A stretch of DNA of 64,000 bases from Valencia hispanica (Eukaryota > Chordata > Actinopteri > Cyprinodontiformes > Valenciidae): NCBI GenBank assembly GCA_963556495.2, contig OY747703.1, positions 54,441,296 through 54,505,295 of the forward strand, written 5' to 3'. This document shows, one piece after another, positions 44,503 through 54,705 of the stretch (position 1 is its first letter; the number at the start of each line of letters is the position of its first letter). The notes below the pieces were generated by a model that saw only the letters and a program-made list of their open reading frames with translations, ran no database searches and had not been told where the DNA came from. The position numbers and the translations under genes were made by a program.

Positions 44503-45667
44503 TCAAATATCTGTAATAATCAGTGGGGGGAATCTCCCAGGCTTATTGACACTAGTCCCAGGCGTTTGGTGTAGTCTAAGTTTAGGTGTTAATTGTGTCC
44601 CAAATTTGATTTGCTCGTTCAGTCTGTCTGTAAAGTTTCTAAATGGAAACTCATTTGATGTGGCTGAGTCACAGGAAGATGAAGACTTAATCTCTGATGG
44701 TTGTTTATCTGTTCGGTCCTGTGTTGTCATCATGACTTGCTGTTTTTGTTCTCTGATATCCATGGGCGTCTCAAGGTCAGCTTTTGGGAGCAAGTGTTTT
44801 GCTTTCTGATTTTGATAAGAAAAAATGTTTGCTGCTAAGAGCCTTACTCCGGCCTTGTTCAGATAACGCATCCCTTCTTTGAACAGATGATTAGCACTTC
44901 CACATACTTTGAAATTATTAATAAATGTGAACGACTTCTCAGCTGATTGTTTCTTCAACCATTTATGGAGCATGCGGAGTCTGCTAAATCTTTCATCATT
45001 CCCTTCAGGGACTGGTCCGCTGATGAGGATGTTTACGTTAAGTCCATCAAGTCTCTGTAGGAGATCAGAAAAGTCTCTCTTCAGAATCTCTGATTGTCTC
45101 ATCGTGATATCTGCTGATCCAGCGTGAATGACGAGCTTACTTTACTTTATGTGTCCGTTTGATGCGGCTGGGTTTCTCCTGGTGGCTTTGACTGGTCCCG
45201 GGGGCTGCGTCATCTTTCAGGGAACTCAAGGCTGCAAATCTGTTTTTCAGCAGGATTCCAGGTGGAGAAATATCTCTTGTTTTTGGCTGAAACCTCTTTT
45301 GTTTACTTTTAGCAGAACTGCAGTTCTGGGTTCAGAGCCTTCTCTGTGCCGGAGTTTCTTTTGTTTTTTCTTCCTCGGAGAACAGGCTGGGGTTGATGAT
45401 TCAGTGCGTTTTAATGCTGGCCAGTCTTCATGATAGTGCGGAGTTCTGCCGCTCAGACGCCTGTAGGGAGTCTCTGCGGCACGGTTAGACCGATGTAACA
45501 CCGGGCTGATAGGCTGTTCCCTGTTTGTATTTAACTGTAAAGTTGTGTCATTTTGTCCATAATCAGCGTGGAGATCAAAATTAATTTCCAGAACGGCGTA
45601 GCTTCGTTTCAATGCCTTCAATTCTGTGGAGCAGTTTTTCAAAATCCTCAGCTGAGCAAAAAGCCAT
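44503..45667 (-). pseudogene. L2 family A ORF1 with SGNH esterase-like domain
   Basis: The start is ATG at 45667 (MAFCSAEDFEKLLHRIEGIE, coiled-coil-like). A frame slip follows near 45590. The next part is basic (SPRKKKQKKLRHREG). From about 45140 it reads LVIHAGSADITMRQSEILKR, then NVNILISGPVPEGNDERFSR and FKVCGSANHLFKEGMRYLNK, which resembles the SGNH/GDSL esterase domain of CR1/L2 ORF1 proteins. The C-terminal region is Ser/Gln-rich. Two frames (45247-45702 and 44503-45102) carry most of it, so it is broken at least twice. Confidence 0.75.
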
Positions 45668-45671
45668 GTTG

Positions 45672-45752
45672 ACTGCTGGAGATAGGCACCAGCACCCCGC
45701 AACCCTGCATAGGATGGACGGGTACAGACAATGTATGGATGGATGGATGCAT
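45672..45752 (+). repeat. SINE 3' end, GGATGG-tailed family
   Basis: 'tgctggagataggcaccagc' through 'aggatggacgggtacagaca' to 'ggatggatggatgc' is the 3' end of the SINE family seen complete at 6060-6405. Confidence 0.75.
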
Positions 45753-45834
45753 TAAAAGCTTCTATATTTTAACCAACTAGTAAAAGAACTAAAGTTTTTT
45801 TGCACTTTTATTGTCCTTCTAGATGACTCAAAGG

Positions 45835-46015
45835 ATTCAACACTATGCCAAGACACTTCACTTTTACATTCACCTATTCACACAATCATATGCTAATACA
45901 CAGCTAATGGTAGGCAAGTAGATGTCTGGTCTTCTGCCCATGGACACTATTACTTGTAGAGGAAAGCTGGAATTGAGCCTGTAATGTTTCCAATGCCAGA
46001 CAACTTCTTTTCCTT
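45835..46015 (-). repeat. tRNA-derived SINE with L2-like tail, decayed
   Basis: Reverse-strand landmarks are 'cattcacctattcacacaat' near 45870 and 'gaattgagcctgtaatgttt' near 45970, which correspond to the body and the B-box region of the SINE at 12687-12965. The head is lost. Confidence 0.5.
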
Positions 46016-47388
46016 GTGTCTTGATAAAGAAAAATCAGCTTCGTTTGTATATATTTTCTGTTCAGTCAACAAAATAATGTACTGACATTACTCAAACATC
46101 CCCTCCAGGAAGGTGATTAGACCTCTGTTTCTGACTCAGACAAACTTTGAACCACCGTCCTCTTCCAATATCCCTCTAATCAGAATTTTCTGACACTTAA
46201 ATCTACTCAGTTTTACATAATATGTATTTAGTACCCACTTATGCACAAATGGAGGATTCAACTATCTTAAAGACAGATTAAAGCCACAGATAGGACTTTG
46301 TCATAATGACGATGTTGCTCCTTTATGTCATGGTGAAGGAGGAGATGAGCATATCACAAAACTAGGCTTGATATCAGATTCACAAAGTTATTCATATCAC
46401 ATGCAATCAAATCTTCAGATGTCCATTAATTTAATGTTCATCTGGCAAAGAAAGTCTGATATGCAAATTATCTACCTATCCGTCCGTACGTACATATGTA
46501 CACACATACAGACATACATACACACACGCACACACACACATGCACACATACATGTACTCCAGTTGATTCTTAGGAATTCCATGGCGTTCTTGAGCCACAA
46601 GGGGTATATAGTTCCAGCAGCAATTTCTAGAACTCCCCAGGTTTCTCCTCCAAGTGTAATGTGCCTAGAAAAAATTCCAAAGGAGTTGCCCTGGAAGAGC
46701 AGTGGCTCTACTGGACATGAGTATCGATAAACCCAGCCTCCCTACTAAGGAGGCACATCCAGGGGATCTTGTTCTGTCAGTCATGGTCCATAATTTGTGT
46801 CTCTTGTGGACTGTCCCTTTTTTTAACATAAATTATTTTGAAGCAAGTCACATTATATCAGTCATCTGCATAGTTGTCTATAATAATAAACAGTGCTCCT
46901 ACTTGTAGCAGTGCAGTTTGCTTTGCTGATTAATAGGCAATCTGTTGCTGCTGTGTCTTAAACAATATTTGTTATTCAAAGCAAATACCAGCAAACCTCC
47001 ATTTGGCTGGGTATATTTTCCTTTAAATCAAACCATTTTCTCCCAGAACTGAAATCAAATAAATACAATTATGGTTAAAGGTGGAGGCCGCTGCTTGTTT
47101 TGATTAAAGTGGGTTTGTATGGGTAAACATTTACTAATGGTAATCAGATTGCTGATATGATTGACCTCCAAATACTGCTTTATCTAACTTAATCCCTTTA
47201 ACAACCCGACTATGTACCAGCTTACCAGTCAACACTTGTCGACTGCAGTTATGCCAGAGCTTCATGTGGACCAACCAAGGAGAGCCATACCTCCTCTTTT
47301 CTTGAGTTCATGTGAGACAACAGGGGAATGTTTGACTGATGGGGATTAGATGGCACCTGGAGGGCAGCTTTTGACTATGTCTTTTTAA
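46016..47388. other. Intronic stretch without recognised gene
   Basis: No gene was recognised. It contains the CA/TACA-rich repeat at 46486-46556. Frames of 120 and 68 codons at 46368-46908 run through that repeat and show no motif. Confidence 0.4.
46486..46556. repeat. TACA/CACA-rich microsatellite
   Basis: Mixed 'tacatac' and 'cacacacac' units. Confidence 0.85.
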
Positions 47389-47389
47389 A

Positions 47390-47485
47390 GTGCTTTACAA
47401 AGATATTTAATAACCCTTGAAATTGTTATACTTTATCCTGTTACAACGACAAACATATTTTACTGTATTGTACAATCATAACTGT
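47390..47485 (+). repeat. Tc1-like terminal repeat fragment, decayed
   Basis: 'taacccttgaaattgttata' and 'atcctgttacaacgacaaac' match the left terminal repeat type also seen at 34343-34445. The rest of the element is absent. Confidence 0.45.
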
Positions 47486-47864
47486 AGACACAGTAAATGC
47501 TTTTGTACAACCACTCAGAAAGGAAAATTATATGCAACTCACTGCTCATAGCCACATATTGTTGACAGAACAAAGCCATCAGTTCTGTCCATAAATGTCC
47601 TCCAATAAAATAGCTAATCCACAACAAGTCTTACGTCCACAATCCAACTTAATCTGCCCCTTAAAAACCTAATTCCTTTTCTTGTGTGTATTTCTCACAG
47701 CATTTTCATCATAACTACTAGCATGCTCATATTAGCTAAAAAATAGCACAGCCCCATTCTTCTGCGTGATGTTTACTGGCTGCTGACAAACAACAGATTG
47801 GTGCATTACCGCCACCAACTGGTATGTAGTTTTGACCAGACTGTCACTCAAGGTTCCACTAGCC

Positions 47865-48871
47865 GACCAGGGCCTGCTATACATTACAATGTCACCAGGT
47901 GACTTTGAACTCATTCAAACCCTTAATCAATGCATCGACCAAATAAATGGATGGATGTGCCATAACTTTCTCCAGCTGAACAGAAACCAAACTGAAGTAA
48001 TTATTTTTGGACCCAAAGATGAATGATCAAGAGTCAGCACACAGCTTCAATTAATACAGCTAGAAACTACTGATCAGGCTCGAAATCTAGGTGTAGTAAT
48101 GGACTCAGACCTGAACCTCCAAGGTCACATAAAGGCAATAACAAGTTCAGCCTTCTATCACCTGAAGAACATTTCTAAAATGAAAGGACTGATGTCGGAG
48201 CAGGACCTCAAAAAACTCATCCATGCGTTTATCTTTAGTCGGATTGATTACTGCAATAGCATCTTCACAGGTCTGCCTAAAAAGTCAATCAGACAGCTGC
48301 AGCTGATCCAGAACGCTGCTGCTCGTGTTCCTCACTAGAACCAGGAAAGTAGAGCACATCACCCCAGTTCTAAAGTCCTTACACTGGCTCCCTGTTGCTC
48401 AGAAAATAGATTTCAAAATACTCCTACAAGTTTATAAATCATTACATGGCTTAGCACCAAAATATGTTGAAGATCTGTTGTCACGGTACCAACCACCAAG
48501 ACCACTCAGGTCCTCCAACTCTAGCCTACTAAACATCCCTAGACTCAGAACTAAACATGGAGAAGCAGCTTTCAGTTTCTATGCTCCCCTTACCTGGAAC
48601 AGACTTCCTGACGAGTGTAGAGCTGCTGAAACTCTGAACTGCTTTAAATAGAGACTAAAAACTCATCTGTTTAAAATTGCCTTTGAGTAAATGCTTGATG
48701 TCATATGTATCAAATGTGTTCATGCTCTCTTGCTTTATTGACTTTTAATTCACAATGTTCTGTTTTTTTTCTCTTTCCTCTTTTTTTAATCACCAAATCA
48801 TGTAAAGCACCTTGAATTACCCTGTTGTTGAAAGTGTGCTATACAAATAAAATTGCCTTGCCTTGCCTTGC
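47865..48871 (+). mobile_element. 5'-truncated L2-type LINE, family B, with target duplication
   Basis: The direct repeat CTAGCC (47859-47864 and 48872-48877) flanks the insertion. The 3' end is 'aaattgccttgccttgcctt'. The coding region is the reverse transcriptase C-terminal part. The empty site is preserved in the second copy of the unclassified repeat at 4248-4611. Confidence 0.88.
47870..48688 (+). pseudogene. L2 family B reverse transcriptase fragment
   Basis: It encodes [59 protein letters not shown], then VEHITPVLKSLHWLPVAQ and YKSLHGLAPKYVEDLLSR. The frame shifts near 48328 (AAARV to LTRTRK), and a TAG near 48649 interrupts CFK and RLKTHLF. The product would be inactive. Confidence 0.85.
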
Positions 48872-49109
48872 CTAGCCTCTCTAAGACTGGTGATGTATAA
48901 GCATCGACCCTGCTTGTACTAGCTTTGCTCTTGTTTTCATTAAGCTGAACTCTAATGTCCATTATGGCACACACCTGTATCAAAGTACCTTCTATACTGC
49001 CTCCAAAAGTCCTGATTAATTGCCTACACCACCCTCTGCTGGTTATCTTGTGTCAATACATTGTATGGTTGCTACTTAATTTACACGGGCATTGTCTTGC
49101 ATCCGGGCT

Positions 49110-49420
49110 GTTTCCTCAAGTCATATAGGGCACAGCAAACATGTACAAGAAGCTGCTGTGGTCAGATGAGCCCAAATATATTCTTGTTGACTTACAAATA
49201 AAACTGTTTGGAGGAAAACTAGCCCACCTCATGGTGCTGGCAGCATCATGCTTTGGGGATGTTTGTCTTCAGAAAATACTTGTATAGACCTGATGGGAAG
49301 ATGAATGGAGCTAAATACAGGTCAACCCTGAAGGAGAACCTGATGGTGGCAGAAAAGAAATGAGGCTGGGCCAAAGGTCCACCTTTCAGCAGCACAATAC
49401 ATCGAAACATAAAGAGAGAG
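49110..49420 (+). mobile_element. Tc1-like transposase remnant
   Basis: 'aagctgctgtggtcagatga' (WSDE region) near 49150 and 'gctggcagcatcatgctttg' (GSIMLW region) near 49238 are followed by 'aatacatcgaaacataaaga' near 49398 (degraded NDPKH region). Frames are broken and there are no terminal repeats. Confidence 0.7.
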
Positions 49421-49744
49421 CTACAATGTAGGGGATTAGATCAAGGCATAGTCATTTGTTAGAGTGATCTATTCAGTGGCAAGTCTTGAAAATAGATTAG
49501 ATGTGCAAAATCAGTAGAGACATACTACAAAAGCCTTGCAGCTGTAACTGCAGCAAAATGTGGTTCTTCTTATGTCACAATTTTATACCACCTCGCTTTG
49601 TCTTATCATATAAAATCCCCCAGGAAAGATATTGACGTTTACTTTTACTACTACTTTTGTGAGGTACTTAATGAACATGTGTGCAGCTAAACAGATGAGC
49701 ACGCAAACACACGCGCACCATCCTAACTTCTTTCTCTCCAACAG

Positions 49745-49861
49745 GCAAACAAAGACCCGCTCTTTCTGACAGGGGTGACCTTCCCTTCAGAGTATCCTGA
49801 CAGCCAAGACTCACTGGTCAAGCTAACTGTGTATGATGCAAAGAACAAGAGCCAAGAATCC
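49745..49861 (+). CDS. inpp4b: INPP4B-like phosphatase, C2-domain exon (second of two)
   Basis: The exon is 117 bp, 39 codons, phase 0 at both ends. It encodes ANKDPLFLTGVTFPSEYPDS and VKLTVYDAKNKSQES. DPLFLTGVTFPSEYP is identical to the mammalian INPP4B C2 domain, and KLTVYD is its next conserved strand. The acceptor is ctctccaacag ending at 49744, and the donor is gtaagt at 49862. It directly continues the exon at 25544-25662. The following exon (expected to start near V-R-T in the mammalian protein) was not found in the remaining 14 kb. Confidence 0.95.
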
Positions 49862-49889
49862 GTAAGTAAACACTTGTTGTTCTCTGCAT

Positions 49890-50820
49890 GTATGCACACT
49901 GTTAAACATCGAGAGAGTGATGTGATGATGAAATGCATTAAATGCCAGCTGTGAAGCTGTCTTACTTCAGGCTTGGGGATGCTTTAAACTTTAAAGGAGA
50001 TAAAGAAGCTTTAAGGTGCAACTTTTGAGAAAAAGCTTTGGATGACTTTCAGAAAGCCAAAAGAAATATGGGAACACACCACTTTAAAGGTTACAAGAAA
50101 AGAACAAATGAGGGATGATTCAAGACGTTTGCAGTCAACTAGACTTCAGAATCTCCCTATGTTTTAATCTATCCTAGAGATTCAAAAGGATGAATTCTGA
50201 ACTGAGGAGTGCCTTAGTGATCATTCCTTTCTGACACTAACATCTGCCTGTGGCTTTGATAGAGAAGGTTATTCAGCCTGTAGTGAGCATCAGAGCATTG
50301 CAGCCCCTCCCTTGGGAAACCCGCTGTCACATATGTGGGAACTGAAAGGAGAACCGAACACAGAATCCAGGACAGGCCAGGCACTGTGATTTGGATGTTT
50401 AAAACAGAATTTATAGCAAGCTCTTTAGTGTAGGTGTGGGTTTTCATCTCAATCAGGCAACAAGTTCACATCAGGATGTCAACATCTTAATTTGGCTGAA
50501 CTTACTATGAAACATTCATGAGCTTTATGACAATTAAAAGAGTTTATTATGGCAGCGCTTAGTGTCTGAAAGACAAAACGCTGGTACAATGCCAGGAGCA
50601 GCACACACAGCTGCATTGTAATTTCCTTTTTCTAATGTTTAATACAAGTCAGCTGTCTTCCAACATAGATGGAAAAAGCAGTTGGATTAGTTGAAGAAAC
50701 ACTGATGTATCATGTGGTTTCACTTCAGAATTTTCATTTCCAACAATTATTCTGAACTATGACAATGAAGTTTCTTGCCTTTGCTTACACGTTTTCATCT
50801 TTGAGCACATTAAGTGCATA
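49890..50820. other. Intronic stretch without recognised repeat
   Basis: No transposon landmark and no coding motif was seen. Confidence 0.4.
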
Positions 50821-51535
50821 TCTAAAGTGGGCCAAAAGGTATTTGGCAGCCATTGATTGTGCAAGTTGTTGCACTTAAAAAGATAAGGGAGGTCTGTAAT
50901 TTTCATCATAGGTACACTTCAACTGTAACAGACAGAATATAAAAAGAAATCACATTGTGAATAAATGAATGAACACTTAATACTTAAGGGGGAACTCAGT
51001 TTCCAGTACAACCCATCCAAGACAGGATCAGGTAGACTGTGGTAGCAGCCACCCAATGGCGGCTCTCCATACATTGTATGATTTTTCAAGAATTTAATAG
51101 CATGATCGTGCAGAAAATAAATATTTAGCACCTACAAAAAAGCAAGAATTATGCCCCTTACAGGCCTGTTACTTTTTCCTTATGAAGCTCTTCTATCCTC
51201 CACTCGTTACCTGTATTAATGGCACATGGCTGAACTGGTTATCTGTATAAAAGACACCTGTCCACACCATCAAATAGTCAGAGTCCAACCTCCACCATGG
51301 CCAAGACCAGAGAGCTGTCCAAGGACACCAGGGATAAGATTTCACACCTGCACAAGACTGGGATGAGCCACTCTACAATATGCAAGCACCTTGGTGAGAA
51401 GAGATCAACTGTTGAAGCAATTATTAGAAAATGGAATAAATACAAGATCACTGACAATCTCCCTCGACCTGGAGCTCAATTCTCCTCTACCCAGACCAAA
51501 AGATATAAACCAGGTTAATCCTACTGGGTGATGAC

Positions 51536-51880
51536 TCTCTCCACAGTCCACGACGAAACGACTTGAAAGTGTCCAGTCCTGGTTACCCGTACAGGGAAGT
51601 CTGTTTGCTTGGCCGATTCACTTCGAAGTTTAAAACGGAAGTTCGTCCTGGTCCAGCAGGTTTGAATGAAAAAAGGGAAAATGCTAGCAATGGATTAAAG
51701 CGTCTTCTTGCGGCACCGCTGGGGAACCAAAAGACGAGGATTTTAAAATTTGCGCTGCCTTTATCAACTTTGTGATGTCATCACTGGCCACAGACCAATA
51801 AGAATGGGTTGAGGGAAGCGCAACAGATGCTGGGAGATGCAGTTCGTTCAGTGAAAGGCCATAGCCTCAACAGTTGTATA
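51536..51880 (-). mobile_element. LTR-like fragment, reverse orientation
   Basis: Read in reverse this has 'ctcccagcatctg', an inverted CCAAT-like 'cttattggtc' and 'gatgacatcac', then a GC-balanced segment. The order resembles the LTR-like sequence at 38270-38470 (tcccagcaat, cctattggtcc, tgacatca). It may therefore be part of a related LTR. Its ends were not resolved. Confidence 0.35.
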
Positions 51881-51884
51881 AACG

Positions 51885-52366
51885 CCACCCGCCACTGCCT
51901 CCCTGTGGCTCAGAGAATAGACTTCATAATACTTTTCCTACTTTATAAATCATTGAATGGCTTAGCACCAACGTATGTTGAACATCTACTGTTACTATAC
52001 CAACCCCCCAGTCCTCTAATTCCAGTCTACTCAACATTCCTAGAATCAGAACCAAACGTGGGGAAGCAGCTTTCAGTTTCTATGCTCCCTCAATCTGGAA
52101 CAAACTTCCAGAAAACTGCAAAGCTGCTGAAACACAGTTATTTTAAATCACAACTAAAAACTCATCTGTTTAGAGCTGCCTTTGAGTAATGCTTTCATGT
52201 ATCATATGTTCTGTATATGCTTCTTGCTTTATTGCTGTTTTTACCTTATATGCTTTGTCTGTGTTTTACCATTATTTTTATTTTACCCCTTAATCATGTA
52301 AAACACCTTGAATTACCTTGTTGTTGAAAGTGTGCTATATAAATAAAATTGCCTTGCCTTGCCGTG
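51885..52366 (+). mobile_element. L2-type LINE fragment, family B, inside a Tc1
   Basis: The coding text PVAQRIDFIILFLLYKSLNG and LAPTYVEHLLLLYQ, then SQLKTHLFRAAFE before TAA at 52187, is the family B C-terminus. The 3' end is 'aaattgccttgccttgcc' at 52350-52366. It is more truncated and more diverged than the copies at 40474 and 47865. Confidence 0.8.
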
Positions 52367-53072
52367 TTTAGAGGGAGAAGAATGCTGAGTTGCATTCCAA
52401 GAACACCATACCCACAGTGAAGCATAAGGGGGTGGAAACATTATGCTTTGGGGCTGCTTTTCTGCAAAGGGATCAGGACGACTGATCTGTATTTAGGAAA
52501 AGATAAATGGAGCCATATATCGTGGGATTTTAGGCAAAAACCTCCTTCCATCAGTGAGAGCACTGAAAATGAAACGTGGCTGGGTCTTCCAGCATGACAA
52601 TGATCCCAAACACATCGTCCGGTCAACGAAGCAGTGGCTACGTAAAAAGCATTTCAAGGTTCTGATCTGGCTTAGCCAGTCTCCAGACCTCAATCCAATA
52701 GAGAATCTTTGGAGGAGTAGAAAGTCCTTGTTGCCCAGCGACAGCTCCAAAACATCACAGCTCTAGAGAAGATCTGCATGGAAAAATGGGCCAAAATAGC
52801 AGCTACAGTGTGTGAAAACCTGGTGAAGACCTACAGGAATTGTTTGACCTCTGTCTTTGGCAACCAAGGCTACATTACAAAGTATTAAGGTGAACTTTTG
52901 TTTTTGACTAAATACTTATTTTCTGCACCATTATAGAAATACATTCTTTAAAAACCATACTTGATTTTTTTTCTTAGAAGTGTAATTATGATGAAAATTA
53001 CAGACCTCTTATCATTTTAGTGGGACAACTTGCACAATTGGTGGCTGCCAAATACTTTTTGGCCCCACTGTA

Positions 53073-54370
53073 CATGCAAATTTAATGCAATGGTCATAAT
53101 AAATATAGACAATTAATGGTGTCAATATAGCAAGGATGAGATTTACTGCAGGAATATTTTGGAATACCACATGTATTTATATGGAAGCAGATTGGGAATG
53201 ATAAAGGAAACATTAAAATTGTTGTCAGGATACATGAGCACGTGCAGCGTTAGATGTATAAACCACAACAATTGGAAGAGCTGGCTGGCAGGACCTGATG
53301 CCTAGTGAGCCTTTTGTTTATTTGTTTTCAATCTTTGCTGTAAAGCGAGATAAAATGGCCTTTTGGTAAATGTTGAGCAAAGAACTTCATCTTTTTTATC
53401 TTCAACTTATGTGCTGGATTTTTGTTTTGTGATATCTTTATAATTTGATGTGCTCCTTCAACAAGACACTTACAAAAAAAAACAAAAAACGACAACAACA
53501 ACACGGCATATCCTGGGTCTTTCAGGGCATGCTCCTAAACTTTGTCCTTTATGACAGAAAATCTGAAAGGAATAATGACTGAATGAATGAGAATGACTGT
53601 TATTTTTTACTTTATTTACTGCCTAAATAGAAAAACTGAAAAGATGAAAAACACTGCACCTTGAAGTGCAGTGTTTTTCATAAATCATAACTGTTTGCCA
53701 GGGCTGATTAGAGCACAGAACTAGAGCTCTTTTTTTCTGCTAAAATGGCCTGGATTCAGTTCACCCCTTCATTCCTTCCTACTTAATGTTTGTTCTGAGG
53801 AAAACAGGACAGACTTTTTACAATTGCAGTACACTTGAATGCGTGTGGCATGTAAATTGGTGAAAAATATTTGGATTTGAGGTGCATCTCTGAGCTAAAA
53901 CCAACACAAAAGCAGATGGGTCCTCAATGTGACAGCAGATTTGACATGCTACTCCTTGGATTGTGTGTACTCACACAATCATACAAAATAAAATACATTC
54001 AGGCTTTGGTTGTACGGTCACAACAGTTGAAGAGATATGAATACTAATATAGATGTCATCTCTCTGAGGTTATTGGATTTAGTTCAACAATAGAGTCAGA
54101 GGATTGATTTTTAGGGTGACAGTGGGAACACGCTCAGGAAGGAACATTATGAAATATTTGACCTTTTTTAAAGTTTGACATTTAAGTATTGCCCAGAGAT
54201 TTAGTTTTTTTAAATGATAAAAAAGAGATAATACTGTATTAATTCCCTGAAGGATTACTAGTTAGACTGTTGTTATAAACCCCTCCAATTGCCGCTTTAA
54301 CCTGTTTTGGGGCTTATTCTCGGCATAATTCGGCCTGTAGAAAGGTCAATCTGTCATCGTTCAATAATAT
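53073..54370. other. Intronic stretch without recognised gene
   Basis: AT-rich, with the perfect hairpin at 53644-53681 and nothing else that I can name. Confidence 0.4.
53644..53681. repeat. Perfect 16-bp hairpin, 6-nt loop
   Basis: 'atgaaaaacactgcac' (53644-53659) pairs with 'gtgcagtgtttttcat' (53666-53681) across the loop cttgaa. Too short for a typical precursor microRNA. It could be a MITE relic or a structured RNA element. Confidence 0.85.
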
Positions 54371-54371
54371 A

Positions 54372-54705
54372 AGGGGCTGCACTGTATTGCAGTTGCTAGC
54401 ACTGTTGCCTTTTAGCAAGAAGGCCATGGGATCTTTCTGAATGGAGTTTGTATGTTCTCCCTGTGGATGTGTGGGTTCTTCCCGAGTACTCCAGTTTCCT
54501 CCAACAGTCTAAAAAGCATGACTTTTAGGTTATTTGGTAAACTAAATTGCCCTGACATATGAGTGCATGGGTGTTTGTTCTGTGTTGTCCTGTGATAAAC
54601 TGGCAACCTATCCAGGGTGTACCCCCGCCTCTCGAACAATCGCCGCTGGAGATAAGACACCAGCCACCCTGTGGCAAGGATCAACGGGTATAGGCAACAG
54701 GGAGT
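54372..54705 (+). repeat. tRNA-derived SINE, GGATGG-tailed family
   Basis: 'gctgcactgtattgcagttg' head, 'ggagtttgtatgttctccct' body, 'aaactggcaacctatccagg' and 'gtacccccgcctctcg' near the tail. Same order as 6060-6405. Tail repeats are eroded. Confidence 0.75.

Larger units (their letters stand above)
41291..45667 (-). mobile_element. Near full-length L2-type LINE, family A, internally deleted
   Basis: In the minus direction from 45667: ORF1 (45667 to about 44503), endonuclease (44437-43919), reverse transcriptase (about 43600-41847), then a 3' UTR ending in 'aatcaaatcaaactttattt' at 41290-41310. A solo LTR sits at 42743-43244. The reverse transcriptase lacks its catalytic core (see 42458-43591). 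A SINE tail touches its 5' end at 45672. Confidence 0.9.
47588..49099. repeat. Unclassified interspersed repeat, copy 2, split by L2
   Basis: 47588-47864 and 48872-49099 together align with 4248-4611. The break coincides exactly with the L2 at 47865-48871. 'aagtcttacgtcc' is at 47627, and the right end reads 'acttaatttacacgggcatt'. Confidence 0.6.
25663..49744 (+). other. inpp4b: 24.1 kb intron of the INPP4B-like gene
   Basis: The intron is bounded by gtaagc (25663) and ctctccaacag (ending 49744). Joining the exons gives a continuous protein, EIVE then ANKDPLFL, matching the family without a gap. The intron is largely transposon-derived, with inserted elements in both orientations. Confidence 0.85.
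51297..52890 (+). pseudogene. Tc1 transposase, split
   Basis: The N-terminal part reads [20 protein letters not shown], then [20 protein letters not shown] with LPRPGA, a paired-domain HTH pattern. The C-terminal part (from 52370) includes [19 protein letters not shown] (52553), with the second catalytic Asp, and [14 protein letters not shown] (52675), with the third catalytic Glu. The first catalytic region (WSDE) is missing, and the 830 bp insertion plus frameshifts make it inactive. Confidence 0.88.
50824..53070 (+). mobile_element. Tc1-like transposon interrupted by other repeats
   Basis: The right end is 'ggctgccaaatactttttgg' with 'ccccactg', followed by TA at 53071-53072. The left end (50824-50870) is the eroded inverted form. 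The transposase starts at 51297 and is cut at about 51535. It resumes at about 52367 with its C-terminal half. The 830 bp between is an insertion of LTR-like sequence and an L2 3' end. Confidence 0.88.
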
